64,000 nucleotides of DNA from Streptomyces roseoverticillatus (GTDB lineage: Bacteria > Actinomycetota > Actinomycetes > Streptomycetales > Streptomycetaceae): contig NZ_JOFL01000011.1 of NCBI RefSeq assembly GCF_000719265.1, positions 186,001 through 250,000 on the forward strand, read 5' to 3'. A model generated the notes under the pieces. The model searched no databases. It saw only the letters and a program-made list of their open reading frames with translations, and was not told the DNA's origin. Each line of letters starts with the position of its first letter. Positions within the stretch are counted from its first letter, which is position 1. Below are positions 7,312-16,127 of the stretch, one piece after another. Made by a program: the position numbers and the translations under genes.

Positions 7312-8469
7312 ATGACGGTTCTGGAGCAGCCCGGCTCGTACCGGCCCATCCCCCCGCCCGCCTGGCGGCCCCGCACCGACCCCGCACCCCTGCTTCCCGA
7401 CGCGGAGCCGTATCGCGTGCTGGGCACCGAGGCCGCGGGCGGGCTCGACGCCGGGCTGCTGCTGCGGCTCTACGGGCACCTCGTCCGCGGCCGGCGGTAC
7501 AACGGCCAGGCCACGGCGCTGACCCGCCAGGGCCGGCTCGCCGTCTACCCCTCCTCCGCCGGGCAGGAGGCGTGCGAGGTCGCCGCCGCGCTCGCCCTGC
7601 AGGAGCAGGACTGGCTCTTCCCGAGCTACCGCGACACCCTCGCCGCGGTCGCCCGCGGCCTCGACCCCGTCCAGGCGCTCACGCTCCTGCGCGGCGACTG
7701 GCACACCGGATACGACCCCCACGAGCACAGGATCGCACCGCTGTGCACCCCCTTGGCCACCCAACTGCCGCATGCAGTGGGCCTCGCGCACGCGGCCCGC
7801 CTCAAGGGCGACGACGTGGTCGCGCTCGCCATGGTCGGCGACGGCGGCACCAGCGAGGGCGACTTCCACGAGGCGCTGAACTTCGCCGCCGTGTGGCGGG
7901 CCCCCGTCGTCTTCCTCGTGCAGAACAACGGCTTCGCGATCTCCGTGCCGCTCGCCAAGCAGACCGCGGCCCCCTCGCTCGCCCACAAGGCCGTCGGCTA
8001 CGGCATGCCCGGCCGGCTCGTCGACGGCAACGACGTCGCCGCCGTCCACGAGGTGCTCACCGACGCCGTGCGGCACGCCCGCGAAGGCGGCGGCCCCACC
8101 TTGGTGGAAGCCGTCACCTACCGCATGGACGCCCACACCAACGCCGACGACGCCACGCGCTACCGCAGCGACGCCGAGGTCGATACCTGGCGCGGCCACG
8201 ACCCCATCGCCCTGCTGGAGCAGGAGCTGACCGAGCGCAAGCTGCTGGACCCGTCCGTCGTCGCCGCCGAGCGGGAAGCCGCCGAGCGCATGGCCGCCGA
8301 CCTGCGCGACCGCATGAACCAGGACCCGCCGCTCGACCCCATGGACCTCTTCACCCACGTGTACGCCCAGCAGACCGCCCAGCTGCGGGAGCAGGCCGAC
8401 ATGCTGCGCGCCGAGCTCGAGGCAGCGGCCGAGGCCGACCCGGCGACCCGGGAAGGGGCGCAGCGATGA
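7312..8469 (+). CDS. bkdA: Branched-chain 2-oxoacid dehydrogenase E1 component, alpha subunit
   Basis: 385 residues. The thiamine diphosphate motif is visible as GDGGTSEGDFHEAL ending in VQNN (about residues 180-210). The E1-alpha signature GQEACEVAAALAL lies near residue 85. With the beta subunit it decarboxylates 2-oxoacids, probably those from Val, Leu and Ile, and feeds acyl groups to E2, yielding branched acyl-CoA starters for fatty acids and polyketides. Pyruvate specificity cannot be excluded. ATG 7312 is supported by GAAGGAGGT at 7297-7305. The next start overlaps its stop (ATGA). This is one of two complete sets in the window; Streptomyces names (bkdABC, bkdFGH, bkdA1/A2) vary. Confidence 0.86.
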   Translation: MTVLEQPGSYRPIPPPAWRPRTDPAPLLPDAEPYRVLGTEAAGGLDAGLLLRLYGHLVRGRRYNGQATALTRQGRLAVYPSSAGQEACEVAAALALQEQDWLFPSYRDTLAAVARGLDPVQALTLLRGDWHTGYDPHEHRIAPLCTPLATQLPHAVGLAHAARLKGDDVVALAMVGDGGTSEGDFHEALNFAAVWRAPVVFLVQNNGFAISVPLAKQTAAPSLAHKAVGYGMPGRLVDGNDVAAVHEVLTDAVRHAREGGGPTLVEAVTYRMDAHTNADDATRYRSDAEVDTWRGHDPIALLEQELTERKLLDPSVVAAEREAAERMAADLRDRMNQDPPLDPMDLFTHVYAQQTAQLREQADMLRAELEAAAEADPATREGAQR

Positions 8470-9482
8470 CCACCGCCGCCGTCCGGGCCGGAATCCGGCC
8501 CGCCTCCATGGCCCAGGCCCTCAACCGGGCCCTGCGCGACGCCATGGCCGAAGACCCGTCCGTCCACGTCCTCGGAGAGGACGTAGGTGCGCTGGGCGGC
8601 GTCTTCCGCGTCACCGACGGCCTGGTGAAGGAGTTCGGCGAGGACCGCTGCACTGACACTCCGCTCGCCGAGGCCGGCATCCTCGGCACCGCGGTCGGCA
8701 TGGCCATGTACGGGCTGCGGCCAGTCGTCGAGATGCAGTTCGACGCCTTCGCCTATCCCTCGTTCGAGCAGCTCATCAGCCACGTCGCCCGGATGCGCAA
8801 CCGCACGCGCGGCGCCATGCCCATGCCCCTCACCATCCGGGTGCCCTACGGCGGCGGCATCGGCGGCGTCGAGCACCACAGCGACTCCTCCGAGGCGTAC
8901 TACATGGCGACGCCCGGCCTCCACGTCGTCACGCCCGCCACCGTCGCCGATGCCTACGGGCTGCTGCGCGAGGCGATCGCCTCCGACGACCCCGTCGTCT
9001 TCCTGGAGCCCAAGCGGCTCTACTGGTCCAAGGCCGAATGGGACCCCGAGACGCCCGAAGCGGTGCCCGGCATAGGCCGCGCCGCCGTCCGCCGCCGGGG
9101 CACCTCCGCCACGCTCATCACCTACGGGCCGTCCCTGCCGGTCTGCATGGAAGCGGCCGAGGCGGCTGCCGCCGAGGGCTGGGACCTCGAAGTGGTCGAC
9201 CTGCGCTCGCTCGTGCCCTTCGACGAGGAGACGGTCTGCGCCTCCGTCCGGCGCACCGGGCGCGCCGTGATCGTCCACGAGTCCACCGGGTTCGGCGGCC
9301 CCGGCGGGGAGATCGCGGCCCGCATCACCGAGCGCTGCTTCCACCACCTGGAGGCGCCGGTGCTGCGCGTCGCCGGATTCGACATCCCGTACCCGCCGCC
9401 GATGCTGGAGCGGCACCACCTGCCCGGTGTCGACCGGGTGCTCGACGCGGTCGCACGGCTGCAGTGGGAGGCGGAGAGCTGA
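8466..9482 (+). CDS. bkdB: Branched-chain 2-oxoacid dehydrogenase E1 component, beta subunit
   Basis: 338 residues of the transketolase-like E1-beta family. An N-terminal pyrimidine-binding domain (VLGEDVGALGGVFRVT, then DTPLAEAGILGTAVG) is followed by a C-terminal transketolase_C domain (EVVDLRSLVPFDEETV). It forms the alpha2beta2 E1 with the preceding gene. The start overlaps the upstream stop (ATGA) and its stop overlaps the E2 start (TGATG), so all three subunits are probably translated as a coupled unit. It aligns along its length with the second beta subunit at 25583-26563, so the two operons are paralogous. Confidence 0.87.
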   Translation: MTTAAVRAGIRPASMAQALNRALRDAMAEDPSVHVLGEDVGALGGVFRVTDGLVKEFGEDRCTDTPLAEAGILGTAVGMAMYGLRPVVEMQFDAFAYPSFEQLISHVARMRNRTRGAMPMPLTIRVPYGGGIGGVEHHSDSSEAYYMATPGLHVVTPATVADAYGLLREAIASDDPVVFLEPKRLYWSKAEWDPETPEAVPGIGRAAVRRRGTSATLITYGPSLPVCMEAAEAAAAEGWDLEVVDLRSLVPFDEETVCASVRRTGRAVIVHESTGFGGPGGEIAARITERCFHHLEAPVLRVAGFDIPYPPPMLERHHLPGVDRVLDAVARLQWEAES

Positions 9483-11125
9483 TGCCCGAGGTCAAGGAAT
9501 TCCGGCTGCCGGATCTCGGCGAAGGCCTCACCGAGGCGGAGATCGTGCGCTGGCTGGTGGAGGTCGGCGAGGTCGTGGAGATCGACCAGCCCGTGGTGGA
9601 GGTCGAGACGGCCAAGGCGATGGTCGAAGTCCCCTGCCCCTACGGGGGCGTGGTGACGGCCCGCTTCGGCGCGGTGGGAACGGAGCTCCCCGTCGGGGCG
9701 CCGCTCCTGACGGTCGCCGTCGGCGCGTCCCCCGTGGATGCGGGCGCGTCCACGGGGGAGGAGCCGGAGGCTTCCGGCAACGTGCTCGTGGGCTACGGGA
9801 CGGGGGCGCCTGCGGCGCGGCGCCGCCGTGTCCGGCCGAAGGCCGGTTCTTCCGGGGTGCCCGGGAGCTCCGCCGGTGTCGGCTCGGCGGGTGGCCCGAC
9901 GGATCCGGGCGGCCCGGAGGCGGGCGGGCACCGCCGGTCACGTGTGCACGGGCTGAGCGCCGTCGCGGCGGATGATGTGGCCGAGGCCGCCGGCGGACTT
10001 TCAGGCCCGGGGCCTTCCCGGGCCGAGCCCGCGCCCGGTGGAACCTCCGGAGCCGTGTCCACGGACGGTCTTGAGGCGGGCGGGCACCTCCGGTCACGTA
10101 CATACGGGCCGGGCGCCGCTGCGGCGGGAGGAACGGCCGAGGCCCCCAGTGATCTTGTCGGCCGAGGGGCTTCCCAGGGCGTGTCCGAGGAGCGGCGTGC
10201 GGGCGAGCGCGGGGCCGTAGCCGTGGCCGGGGCACGGCCTTCCGTCCCGGCCGGGCCCGTTCCCGTCGTCTCTCCACTCGTCCGGAAGCTGGCCCGTGAA
10301 CACGGTCTCGACCTGCGGGCATTGACCGGTACCGGCCGGGACGGGCTGATCCTGCGCGCCGATGTGGAGCGTGCCGTACGTGCTGCCGCGGCCGCGGACA
10401 AGGCGCCGGCCCCCTCCCCGGCCGCCGGGGTCGCCGGCGCCGAGCGCATCCCCTTGCGGGGGCTGCGTGGTGCCGTCGCCGAGAAGCTCAGCCGGAGTCG
10501 CCGGGAGATTCCCGACGCCACCTGCTGGGTGGACGCGGACGCGACCGAGCTGCTGGCGGCCCGCAAGGCCATGAACGCCGCCGGCGGCGCGAAGATCTCC
10601 CTCCTGGCCCTGCTCGCCCGCATCTGCACGGCCGCCCTGACCCGCTATCCCGACCTCAACTCCACCGTCGACACCGAGGCCCGGGAGATCGTCCGGCTGC
10701 CCGGCGTCCACCTCGGGTTCGCCGCGCAGACGGAGCGCGGGCTGGTCGTCCCCGTCGTCCGGGACGCCCACCTGCGCAACGCTGCCGGCCTCTCCGCGGA
10801 GATCGCCCGGCTGACCGAGGCCGCGCGCACGGGCGCCCTGACCCCCGCCGAGCTCACGGGGGGCACGTTCACGCTGAACAACTACGGCGTGTTCGGCGTC
10901 GACGGCTCCACGCCGATCATCAACCACCCCGAGGCGGCCATGCTCGGCATCGGCCGGATAGCCGCCAAGCCCTGGGTGCACGAGGGCGAGTTGGCCGTAC
11001 GGCACGTGGTGCAGCTGTCGTTCACCTTCGACCACCGGGTCTGCGACGGCGGCACCGCCGGAGGCTTCCTGCGCTACGTGGCCGACTGCGTCGAGCAGCC
11101 CGCCGTACTGTTGCGCTCCCTCTGA
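9482..11125 (+). CDS. bkdC: 2-oxoacid dehydrogenase E2, dihydrolipoamide acyltransferase
   Basis: 547 residues, long for a single-lipoyl E2. A lipoyl domain (VETAKAMVEVP, lipoylated Lys near residue 43) is followed by an extended Gly/Pro/Ala/Ser linker of about 170 residues, a peripheral subunit-binding domain (VRKLAREHGLDL, about 265-300) and the catalytic domain ending in the DHRVCDGG motif with the active-site His. It transfers branched acyl groups from lipoate to CoA. The linker holds an in-frame 24-residue duplication (GGHRRSRVHG and GGHLRSRTYG, 52 residues apart), which explains much of the extra length. TGATG overlap with bkdB. E3 is not encoded here and must be supplied elsewhere. Confidence 0.87.
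   Translation: MPEVKEFRLPDLGEGLTEAEIVRWLVEVGEVVEIDQPVVEVETAKAMVEVPCPYGGVVTARFGAVGTELPVGAPLLTVAVGASPVDAGASTGEEPEASGNVLVGYGTGAPAARRRRVRPKAGSSGVPGSSAGVGSAGGPTDPGGPEAGGHRRSRVHGLSAVAADDVAEAAGGLSGPGPSRAEPAPGGTSGAVSTDGLEAGGHLRSRTYGPGAAAAGGTAEAPSDLVGRGASQGVSEERRAGERGAVAVAGARPSVPAGPVPVVSPLVRKLAREHGLDLRALTGTGRDGLILRADVERAVRAAAAADKAPAPSPAAGVAGAERIPLRGLRGAVAEKLSRSRREIPDATCWVDADATELLAARKAMNAAGGAKISLLALLARICTAALTRYPDLNSTVDTEAREIVRLPGVHLGFAAQTERGLVVPVVRDAHLRNAAGLSAEIARLTEAARTGALTPAELTGGTFTLNNYGVFGVDGSTPIINHPEAAMLGIGRIAAKPWVHEGELAVRHVVQLSFTFDHRVCDGGTAGGFLRYVADCVEQPAVLLRSL
9917..10144 (+). repeat. Duplicated 72-bp segment inside the E2 linker
   Basis: Segments 9917-9988 and 10073-10144 are each 72 bp, lie 156 bp apart (52 codons, frame kept) and are clearly similar. 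They begin GAGGCGGGCGGGCAC and end GGCCGAGGCC. The duplication sits only in the flexible linker between lipoyl and subunit-binding domains. Confidence 0.8.
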
Positions 11126-11148
11126 GCCTTCGCCGCAAGGCGAACGGC
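11126..11148 (+). terminator. Small GNRA-loop hairpin after the bkd operon
   Basis: TTCGCC-GCAA-GGCGAA (11129-11144), with flanking GCC/GGC bases that can extend the stem, directly after the E2 stop. There is no U-tract, so termination is likely weak; an mRNA 3'-stabilising hairpin is an alternative. Confidence 0.4.
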
Positions 11149-11160
11149 CATACTCGTCGG

Positions 11161-12063
11161 GTGACTGGTTACGACGCCATAGTGCTCGCCGGTGGCGCCG
11201 CCCGCAGGCTGGGCGGCACCGACAAGCCCACCCTGCGCGTGGGCGGGCGCACACTGCTGGACCGGGTGCTGGAGGCGTGCGCGGACGCCGAGGAGACCGT
11301 CGTCGTGGGCCCCCGGCGCCCCACCGCACGCCCCGTGCGGTGGGCGCGGGAGGAGCCTCCCGGCGGCGGCCCCCTCGCCGGGCTCGCCGCCGGCCTGCGG
11401 CACACAGCCGCCGGCACCACTCTCGTGCTCTCCGCCGACCTGCCGTTCCTGCGCCCCGAGACCGTACGGGCCCTGCTCGCCGCGGCCGCCACCGGCGGCC
11501 CGTACGTGGAAGGGGTGCTCCTCACCGACCTGGACGGCCGCGATCAGCCGCTGGTCGCCGCCTACCGCACCGAGCCGCTGCGCCGCGAGCTGGCGCTGCT
11601 CGCCGCCGAGCACGGCAGCCTCGTGGGGCTGCCGCTGCGGCTGCTCACCGACGAGCTCACCCTCGGCCGGTTCCCGCACCCGACGGCCTCCTTCGACTGT
11701 GACACCTGGGAGGACGTCGCCACCGCCCGCGCGCGCATCAGGGACGATGGGAGCGTGCTGGATGAATGGATCTCCGCGGCCAAGGCCGAGCTGGGCATCG
11801 ACCTCGACGTCGACACAACCGCCCTCCTGGACCTCGCGCGCGACGCCGCGCACGGCGTGGCCAGGCCCGCCGCGCCCCTGACCACCTTCCTCGTCGGCTA
11901 CGCCGCAGGGCGCCTGGGAGGCGGCCCCGAAGCGGTGGCCGAGGCGACCCGCAAGGCCGTGGCCCTGGCCCAGCAGTGGGCGGCGGAGGCGGCCGCCGCC
12001 GAGGACCACGCGGCGGGCAAGCCCGGCGACGGCGCCGCCGGGAAGGCCGACGGCCCGCGATGA
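11161..12063 (+). CDS. mobA: MobA-like NTP transferase fused to DUF6457-type C-terminal domain
   Basis: 300 residues. The N-terminal 190 residues form a MobA-type nucleotidyltransferase with the GTP-binding LAGGAARRLGGTDK motif (about residues 8-21), lacking only the canonical Ser, plus SADLPFLRP. The C-terminal 100 residues (LDEWISAAKAELGIDLD onward) are a helical domain matching what Streptomyces annotations call DUF6457. The probable role is attachment of GMP to molybdopterin, consistent with moeA starting in overlap (ATGA) immediately downstream. GTG 11161 is used; it has no strong SD. The C-terminal domain function is unknown, so a related nucleotidyl transfer is possible. Confidence 0.78.
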   Translation: MTGYDAIVLAGGAARRLGGTDKPTLRVGGRTLLDRVLEACADAEETVVVGPRRPTARPVRWAREEPPGGGPLAGLAAGLRHTAAGTTLVLSADLPFLRPETVRALLAAAATGGPYVEGVLLTDLDGRDQPLVAAYRTEPLRRELALLAAEHGSLVGLPLRLLTDELTLGRFPHPTASFDCDTWEDVATARARIRDDGSVLDEWISAAKAELGIDLDVDTTALLDLARDAAHGVARPAAPLTTFLVGYAAGRLGGGPEAVAEATRKAVALAQQWAAEAAAAEDHAAGKPGDGAAGKADGPR

Positions 12064-13682
12064 AGGACGTGGACGGGGATTCCGCGCTCGACCGGGCGAC
12101 GGAGGATGCGCTGGCGCTCTTCACGAACCAGCGGCGCGGGGCGCGCTCCCACGCCGGCGACCGGCTGCCCGACGAGGGCGCGGAGGCGGCGGGCCGGTCC
12201 GGGGCCGGTCGCGCCGAGCCCCGGCATGCCGAGCCTCCGCACGCCGGACCCGCGCACAGTGGGCAAGCGTCCTTCGCGTACTTCCCGTTCGACGAGATCC
12301 CCGTCGGGGGCGGCGTGGTCGACGGCGGCCGCGCCGTGGGCACCGCACGGGCCGCGCATGCCACGCGGGGGCCTTCCGTCCCCGCTCCCGCACCGGCTCC
12401 CGCCTACGATGACCTTCCGTTCACCGACATCGACGTCGCCCAGGACGGCAAGGACGAGAAGCGGGCCCGCGACATGACGGCCGACGACGCCCCCCACGCC
12501 ACGCGCAGTTCCCACGCCACCCCCTGGTCCACGGCCCGCGCCGTCGCGGCAGCCGCCGCCGGTGCCCTTCCGGCGGAGGACCGGGCCCTCGGCGACGCCC
12601 TCGGACAAGTACTTGCCGAGCCGCTCGTCGCCCTCACCGACCTGCCCTCCTTCGACACCTCCGCCATGGACGGCTGGGCCGTCTCCGGGCCCGGCCCCTG
12701 GAAGCTCCCGCCACCCGGCGCGCAGGACGTCCTCGCGGGCCGCCCCGGCGCGCGGCCGCTGCGCGACGGGCGCGCCGTGCGGATCGCCACCGGAGCGCCG
12801 GTCCCGCCCGGGGCGACCGCCGTGCTGCGCAGCGAGCACGGCGAAGTGACGGTGCAGGGCGAGCTGCTCGCCAGCCGGCACGTCAGCCACGGCCAGGACA
12901 TCCGGCCGCGGGGCGGCGAGTGCCGGCAGGGCGACGAACTCGCGCCCGTAGGAACGCTCGTCACCCCCGCCCTGCTCGGGCTCGCGGCCGCCGCCGGCTA
13001 CGACGCACTGGCCGTCGTGCGGCGCCCCCGCGTCGACGTGCTCGTCCTCGGCGACGAGCTGCTCCGCGAGGGGCTGCCGGAGGGCGGGCTGATCCGGGAC
13101 GCCCTCGGCCCGATGCTCGGTCCGTGGCTGCGGGCGCTCGGGGCGGAGCCGGGTGAGGCGTTGTACCTCGGGGACGAGGGCGGCGCCCTGCGCGAGGCGC
13201 TCGCCGCGTCCACGGCGGACGTGGTCGTCACCACCGGCGGTACGGCCTCCGGGCCTGTGGACCACGTTCACCCCACGCTGCGGGGGCTGGGTGCGGAGCT
13301 GCTGGTCGACGGGGTCGCGGTGCGGCCCGGGCATCCGATGCTGCTCGCCAGGCTCGGGCCCGGCCGGCATGTCGTCGGGCTGCCGGGGAATCCGCTGGCC
13401 GCCGTGGCCGGGCTGCTGACGCTTGCCGAGCCGTTGCTGCGGGCGCTGACCGGGCGAGCGTCCGGCGCTGTGGCGCGGGCCGTTCTCGCGGAGGCCGTGT
13501 CCGGGCATCCGGCGGATACGCGGCTCGTGCCGGTCGAGTACGACGGGGTCGGCCGTGTACGGCCTCTTCGGTTTCACGGGCCCGCCATGCTGCGGGGGCT
13601 GGCCGCGGGGGACGGCATGGCCGTTGTACCGGCTGGTGGTGCGGGGAGGGCTGCGGAGGTGACGGTGTTGGGGCTGCCGTAG
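12060..13682 (+). CDS. moeA: Molybdopterin molybdotransferase MoeA with N-terminal extension
   Basis: 540 residues against about 400 for typical MoeA. The MoeA core begins near residue 145 and includes PSFDTSAMDGWAV (about 196-208), the MoCF_biosynth domain with TTGGTASGPVDHV, and the C-terminal beta domain. It inserts molybdate into adenylated molybdopterin. The first 140 residues are polar and low complexity, with a conserved-looking YFPFDEIPVGGG patch. Translation could also begin at ATG 12475 (MTADDAPH), giving a normal-sized enzyme; the overlapped ATG 12060 is preferred for coupling to mobA. The 3' side is followed by the tandem hairpin array. Confidence 0.85.
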   Translation: MKDVDGDSALDRATEDALALFTNQRRGARSHAGDRLPDEGAEAAGRSGAGRAEPRHAEPPHAGPAHSGQASFAYFPFDEIPVGGGVVDGGRAVGTARAAHATRGPSVPAPAPAPAYDDLPFTDIDVAQDGKDEKRARDMTADDAPHATRSSHATPWSTARAVAAAAAGALPAEDRALGDALGQVLAEPLVALTDLPSFDTSAMDGWAVSGPGPWKLPPPGAQDVLAGRPGARPLRDGRAVRIATGAPVPPGATAVLRSEHGEVTVQGELLASRHVSHGQDIRPRGGECRQGDELAPVGTLVTPALLGLAAAAGYDALAVVRRPRVDVLVLGDELLREGLPEGGLIRDALGPMLGPWLRALGAEPGEALYLGDEGGALREALAASTADVVVTTGGTASGPVDHVHPTLRGLGAELLVDGVAVRPGHPMLLARLGPGRHVVGLPGNPLAAVAGLLTLAEPLLRALTGRASGAVARAVLAEAVSGHPADTRLVPVEYDGVGRVRPLRFHGPAMLRGLAAGDGMAVVPAGGAGRAAEVTVLGLP

Positions 13683-13700
13683 CCGCGGCCTGTGTCGGCT

Positions 13701-13979
13701 GTGGCCGGTCGCGCCCACGCGGCGGATCCGCGGATTGGTGCTGTCCCGCGCCCCTTATGGGGCTCTGCCCCTGCCCGTTCGACTGCGGGTCGTGTGTGGC
13801 TTGTCGCGCCCACGCGGCGGAGCCGCAGATTGATGCTGTCCCGCGCCCCTTACGGGCGCGGTCTCCGCTGCAGTCGTGGCTGGTCGCGTCCACGCGGCGG
13901 AGCCGCAGATTGATGCTGCCCCGCGCCCCTTACGGGCGCGGTCCCGGCTGCAGCCGTGGCCGGTCGCGTCCACGCGGGG
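13701..13979. repeat. Tandem array of about 80-bp hairpin-containing units (3.3 copies)
   Basis: Units start at 13701, 13796, 13876 and 13956 (last one truncated). Copies 2 and 3 are exactly 80 bp and nearly identical. Copy 1 is 95 bp and diverged at its end. Copies 2 and 3 carry the stem CCGCGCCC-CTTAC-GGGCGCGG, and all units share CCACGCGG. The array fills the whole 315-nt space (13683-13997) between convergent moeA and the K+ channel gene; no gene is seen in it. Likely roles are bidirectional termination or a mobile intergenic repeat expanded in place. There are no CRISPR-like unique spacers. Confidence 0.85.
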
Positions 13980-13997
13980 GCCCTGCAGACGGGCCCC

Positions 13998-15098
13998 TCA
14001 AGCCCCCTCCTGCGTCGTCCCCTTCCTGATGGTGATGACCCGGTCCGCCAGTTGCAGCGTTGCCGCCTCCGGGTCCGTGAAGTGCAGCAGGCGGTGGCCC
14101 CGTACCACCGCCACCACCAGGTCCTCGCAGTCCCGTGGCGAATGACCCGCCTCGCGCTTCGTCACCGGGCGTTCGGCGACGTCCAGGCCGTTTCCGTACG
14201 TCAGCAGGTCCTCCAGCACCGTGCCGACGTTCGGGCTCATCATCGACATGCCGAGCAGGCGGCCCGCCGAGCTGGAGCTCGTCACGACCGTGTTCGCGCC
14301 GCTCTGCCGCAGCAGCGGCACGTTCTCGTCCTCCCGGACGGCGACGACGATCGTGGCGGACTTGTTCAGCTGCCGCGCCGTCAGGGTGACCAGTGCGGCC
14401 GTGTCGTCCCGCTGCGTGGTGATGATGATCTGGGAGGCGCGCGCGAGCTCCGCGCGCAGCAGGGTCTCGGAGCGCGTGGCGTCGCCCAGGACGCCCACCA
14501 GGCCCTCGGCCGCCGCCGCGTCGACCACCTTCTTCTGCGGGTCGACCACGACGATCTTGTCCTTGGGCTTGCCCTGTCCGAGCAGCGTCTCGACGGCGTG
14601 CCGGCCCTTCGTGCCGTAGCCGACGACGACGGTGTGCTCTCGCATCCGGGACCTCCAACGGTGGACGCGTACCTGCTGGCGCGTCCGATCGGTCAACACT
14701 TCCAGGGTCGTTCCGACCAGAATGATCAGGAACAGCACGCGCAGCGGCGTGATCACGAAGATATTCGTCAGCCGGGCCGCGTCGCCGACGGGCGTGATGT
14801 CGCCGTAGCCGGTGGTCGACAGCGTCACGGTCGCGTAGTACGCCGAGTCGAGGAAGCCGACGCCGCCGCCGGCGTTGTCGTGGTAGCCGCCGCTGTCCGC
14901 ATAGACGATCAGTGTGGTGACGGCCAGCACCAGGAGCGCCATGACCAGCCGCTGCAGCACCTGCCGCAGCGGCGGCGCGACGCGCCGGGCGGGCATGACG
15001 ATCGAGCGGCCCGCCTCGGCGTCCTCGCCGGCATCGCCGCGGGTGCGGTTCCACAGGGTGCGGAACAGCGACAGTCGGGTCATCTTGCGCGTCACCAT
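13998..15098 (-). CDS. Potassium channel with TrkA-N (RCK) domain
   Basis: About 366 residues. Two membrane helices flank a pore loop with the selectivity filter TTGYGDITP, preceded by VVMALLV-type hydrophobic sequence. A TrkA_N/RCK domain follows (VVVGYGTKGRHAVETLL, a GxGxxG-like nucleotide site) and then a TrkA_C-like end. It is a probable ligand-gated K+ efflux or uptake channel in the cytoplasmic membrane. The start is uncertain: ATG 15098 is chosen, with ATG 15107 and ATG 15083 in frame. It diverges from the quinone oxidoreductase gene with 51 nt between starts and converges on moeA across the repeat array. Confidence 0.83.
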   Translation of the reverse strand: MVTRKMTRLSLFRTLWNRTRGDAGEDAEAGRSIVMPARRVAPPLRQVLQRLVMALLVLAVTTLIVYADSGGYHDNAGGGVGFLDSAYYATVTLSTTGYGDITPVGDAARLTNIFVITPLRVLFLIILVGTTLEVLTDRTRQQVRVHRWRSRMREHTVVVGYGTKGRHAVETLLGQGKPKDKIVVVDPQKKVVDAAAAEGLVGVLGDATRSETLLRAELARASQIIITTQRDDTAALVTLTARQLNKSATIVVAVREDENVPLLRQSGANTVVTSSSSAGRLLGMSMMSPNVGTVLEDLLTYGNGLDVAERPVTKREAGHSPRDCEDLVVAVVRGHRLLHFTDPEAATLQLADRVITIRKGTTQEGA

Positions 15099-15149
15099 GG
15101 CCCCCATATTCCGTGATCTTCCCCGTGCCCCGGCGGTAGCCTCGCGACC

Positions 15150-16127
15150 ATGTATGCGATCACCATTACCGAACCGGGCGGGCCCGAGGCCCTGGTCTGG
15201 TCCGAGGTACCCGATCCGGTGCCCGCCGAGGGCGAGGTCCTGATCGAGGTCGTGGCCAGCGCCGTCAATCGCGCCGACGTCGTCCAGCGGCAGGGCTTCT
15301 ACGACCCGCCGCCCGGCGCGTCCCCCTACCCCGGCCTGGAGTGCTCCGGCCGCATCGCGGCGCTCGGCCCCGGGGTGAGCGGCTGGGCGGTCGGCGACGA
15401 GGTGTGCGCGCTGCTGGCGGGCGGCGGCTACGCGCAGAAGGTGTGCGTCCCCGCGGGCCAGCTGCTGCCCGTGCCCGACGGCATGGACCTCGTCACGGCG
15501 GCCTGCCTGCCCGAGGTGACCGCGACCGTCTGGTCCAACGTGTTCATGGTCGCCCACCTGTGCCCCGGCGAGACGTTCCTCGTGCACGGCGGCGGCAGCG
15601 GCATCGGCACCATGGCCGTCCAACTGGCGAAGGCCGTCGGCGCGCGCGTCGCCGTCACCGCGGGCAGCGCGGACAAGCTGGAGGCCTGCCGCGAGCTGGG
15701 CGCGGACATCCTCATCGACTACCGCGAACAGGACTTCGTCGAGGAGCTGCACAAGGTCACCGGCGGCATCGGTGCCGACGTCATCCTCGACATCGTCGGC
15801 GCGAAGTACCTCGCCCGGAACGTGGACGCCCTCGCCGTCAACGGCCGCCTGGTCATCATCGGCCTGCAGGGCGGGCGTACGGCCGAGCTCGACCTCGGCG
15901 CGCTGCTCACCAAGCGCGCCGCCGTGATGGGCACCTCCCTGCGCGGCCGCCCGCTCGCCGAGAAGGCGACGATCATCGCGGCCGTACGGGAGCACGTGTG
16001 GCCGCTCGTCGCCGGCGGCCGGGTGCGGCCGGTCGTCGACCGCACGATGCCGATGTCGGAGGCCGCCGAGGCGCACCGCGTCATGGAGCAGAGCGCCCAC
16101 GTGGGGAAGATCCTCCTCACGGTCTGA
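15150..16127 (+). CDS. NAD(P)H-quinone oxidoreductase, PIG3/QOR-type MDR enzyme
   Basis: 325 residues of the zinc-free medium-chain dehydrogenase/reductase family. The N-terminal GroES-like fold contains NRADVVQRQGFYDPPPG, typical of the PIG3/TP53I3 quinone reductase group. The Rossmann domain has HGGGSGIGTMAVQLAK (about residues 150-165). It catalyses NADPH-dependent reduction of quinones or reactive enones in the cytoplasm; the natural substrate is unknown. The last codons and stop are part of an 18-bp tandem duplication followed by a 15-bp triplicate. Confidence 0.86.
   Translation: MYAITITEPGGPEALVWSEVPDPVPAEGEVLIEVVASAVNRADVVQRQGFYDPPPGASPYPGLECSGRIAALGPGVSGWAVGDEVCALLAGGGYAQKVCVPAGQLLPVPDGMDLVTAACLPEVTATVWSNVFMVAHLCPGETFLVHGGGSGIGTMAVQLAKAVGARVAVTAGSADKLEACRELGADILIDYREQDFVEELHKVTGGIGADVILDIVGAKYLARNVDALAVNGRLVIIGLQGGRTAELDLGALLTKRAAVMGTSLRGRPLAEKATIIAAVREHVWPLVAGGRVRPVVDRTMPMSEAAEAHRVMEQSAHVGKILLTV

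Noticed and set aside
13701..13979. CRISPR array
   Set aside because: Units are directly tandem with no unique spacers and no cas genes nearby; hairpin repeat array fits better.
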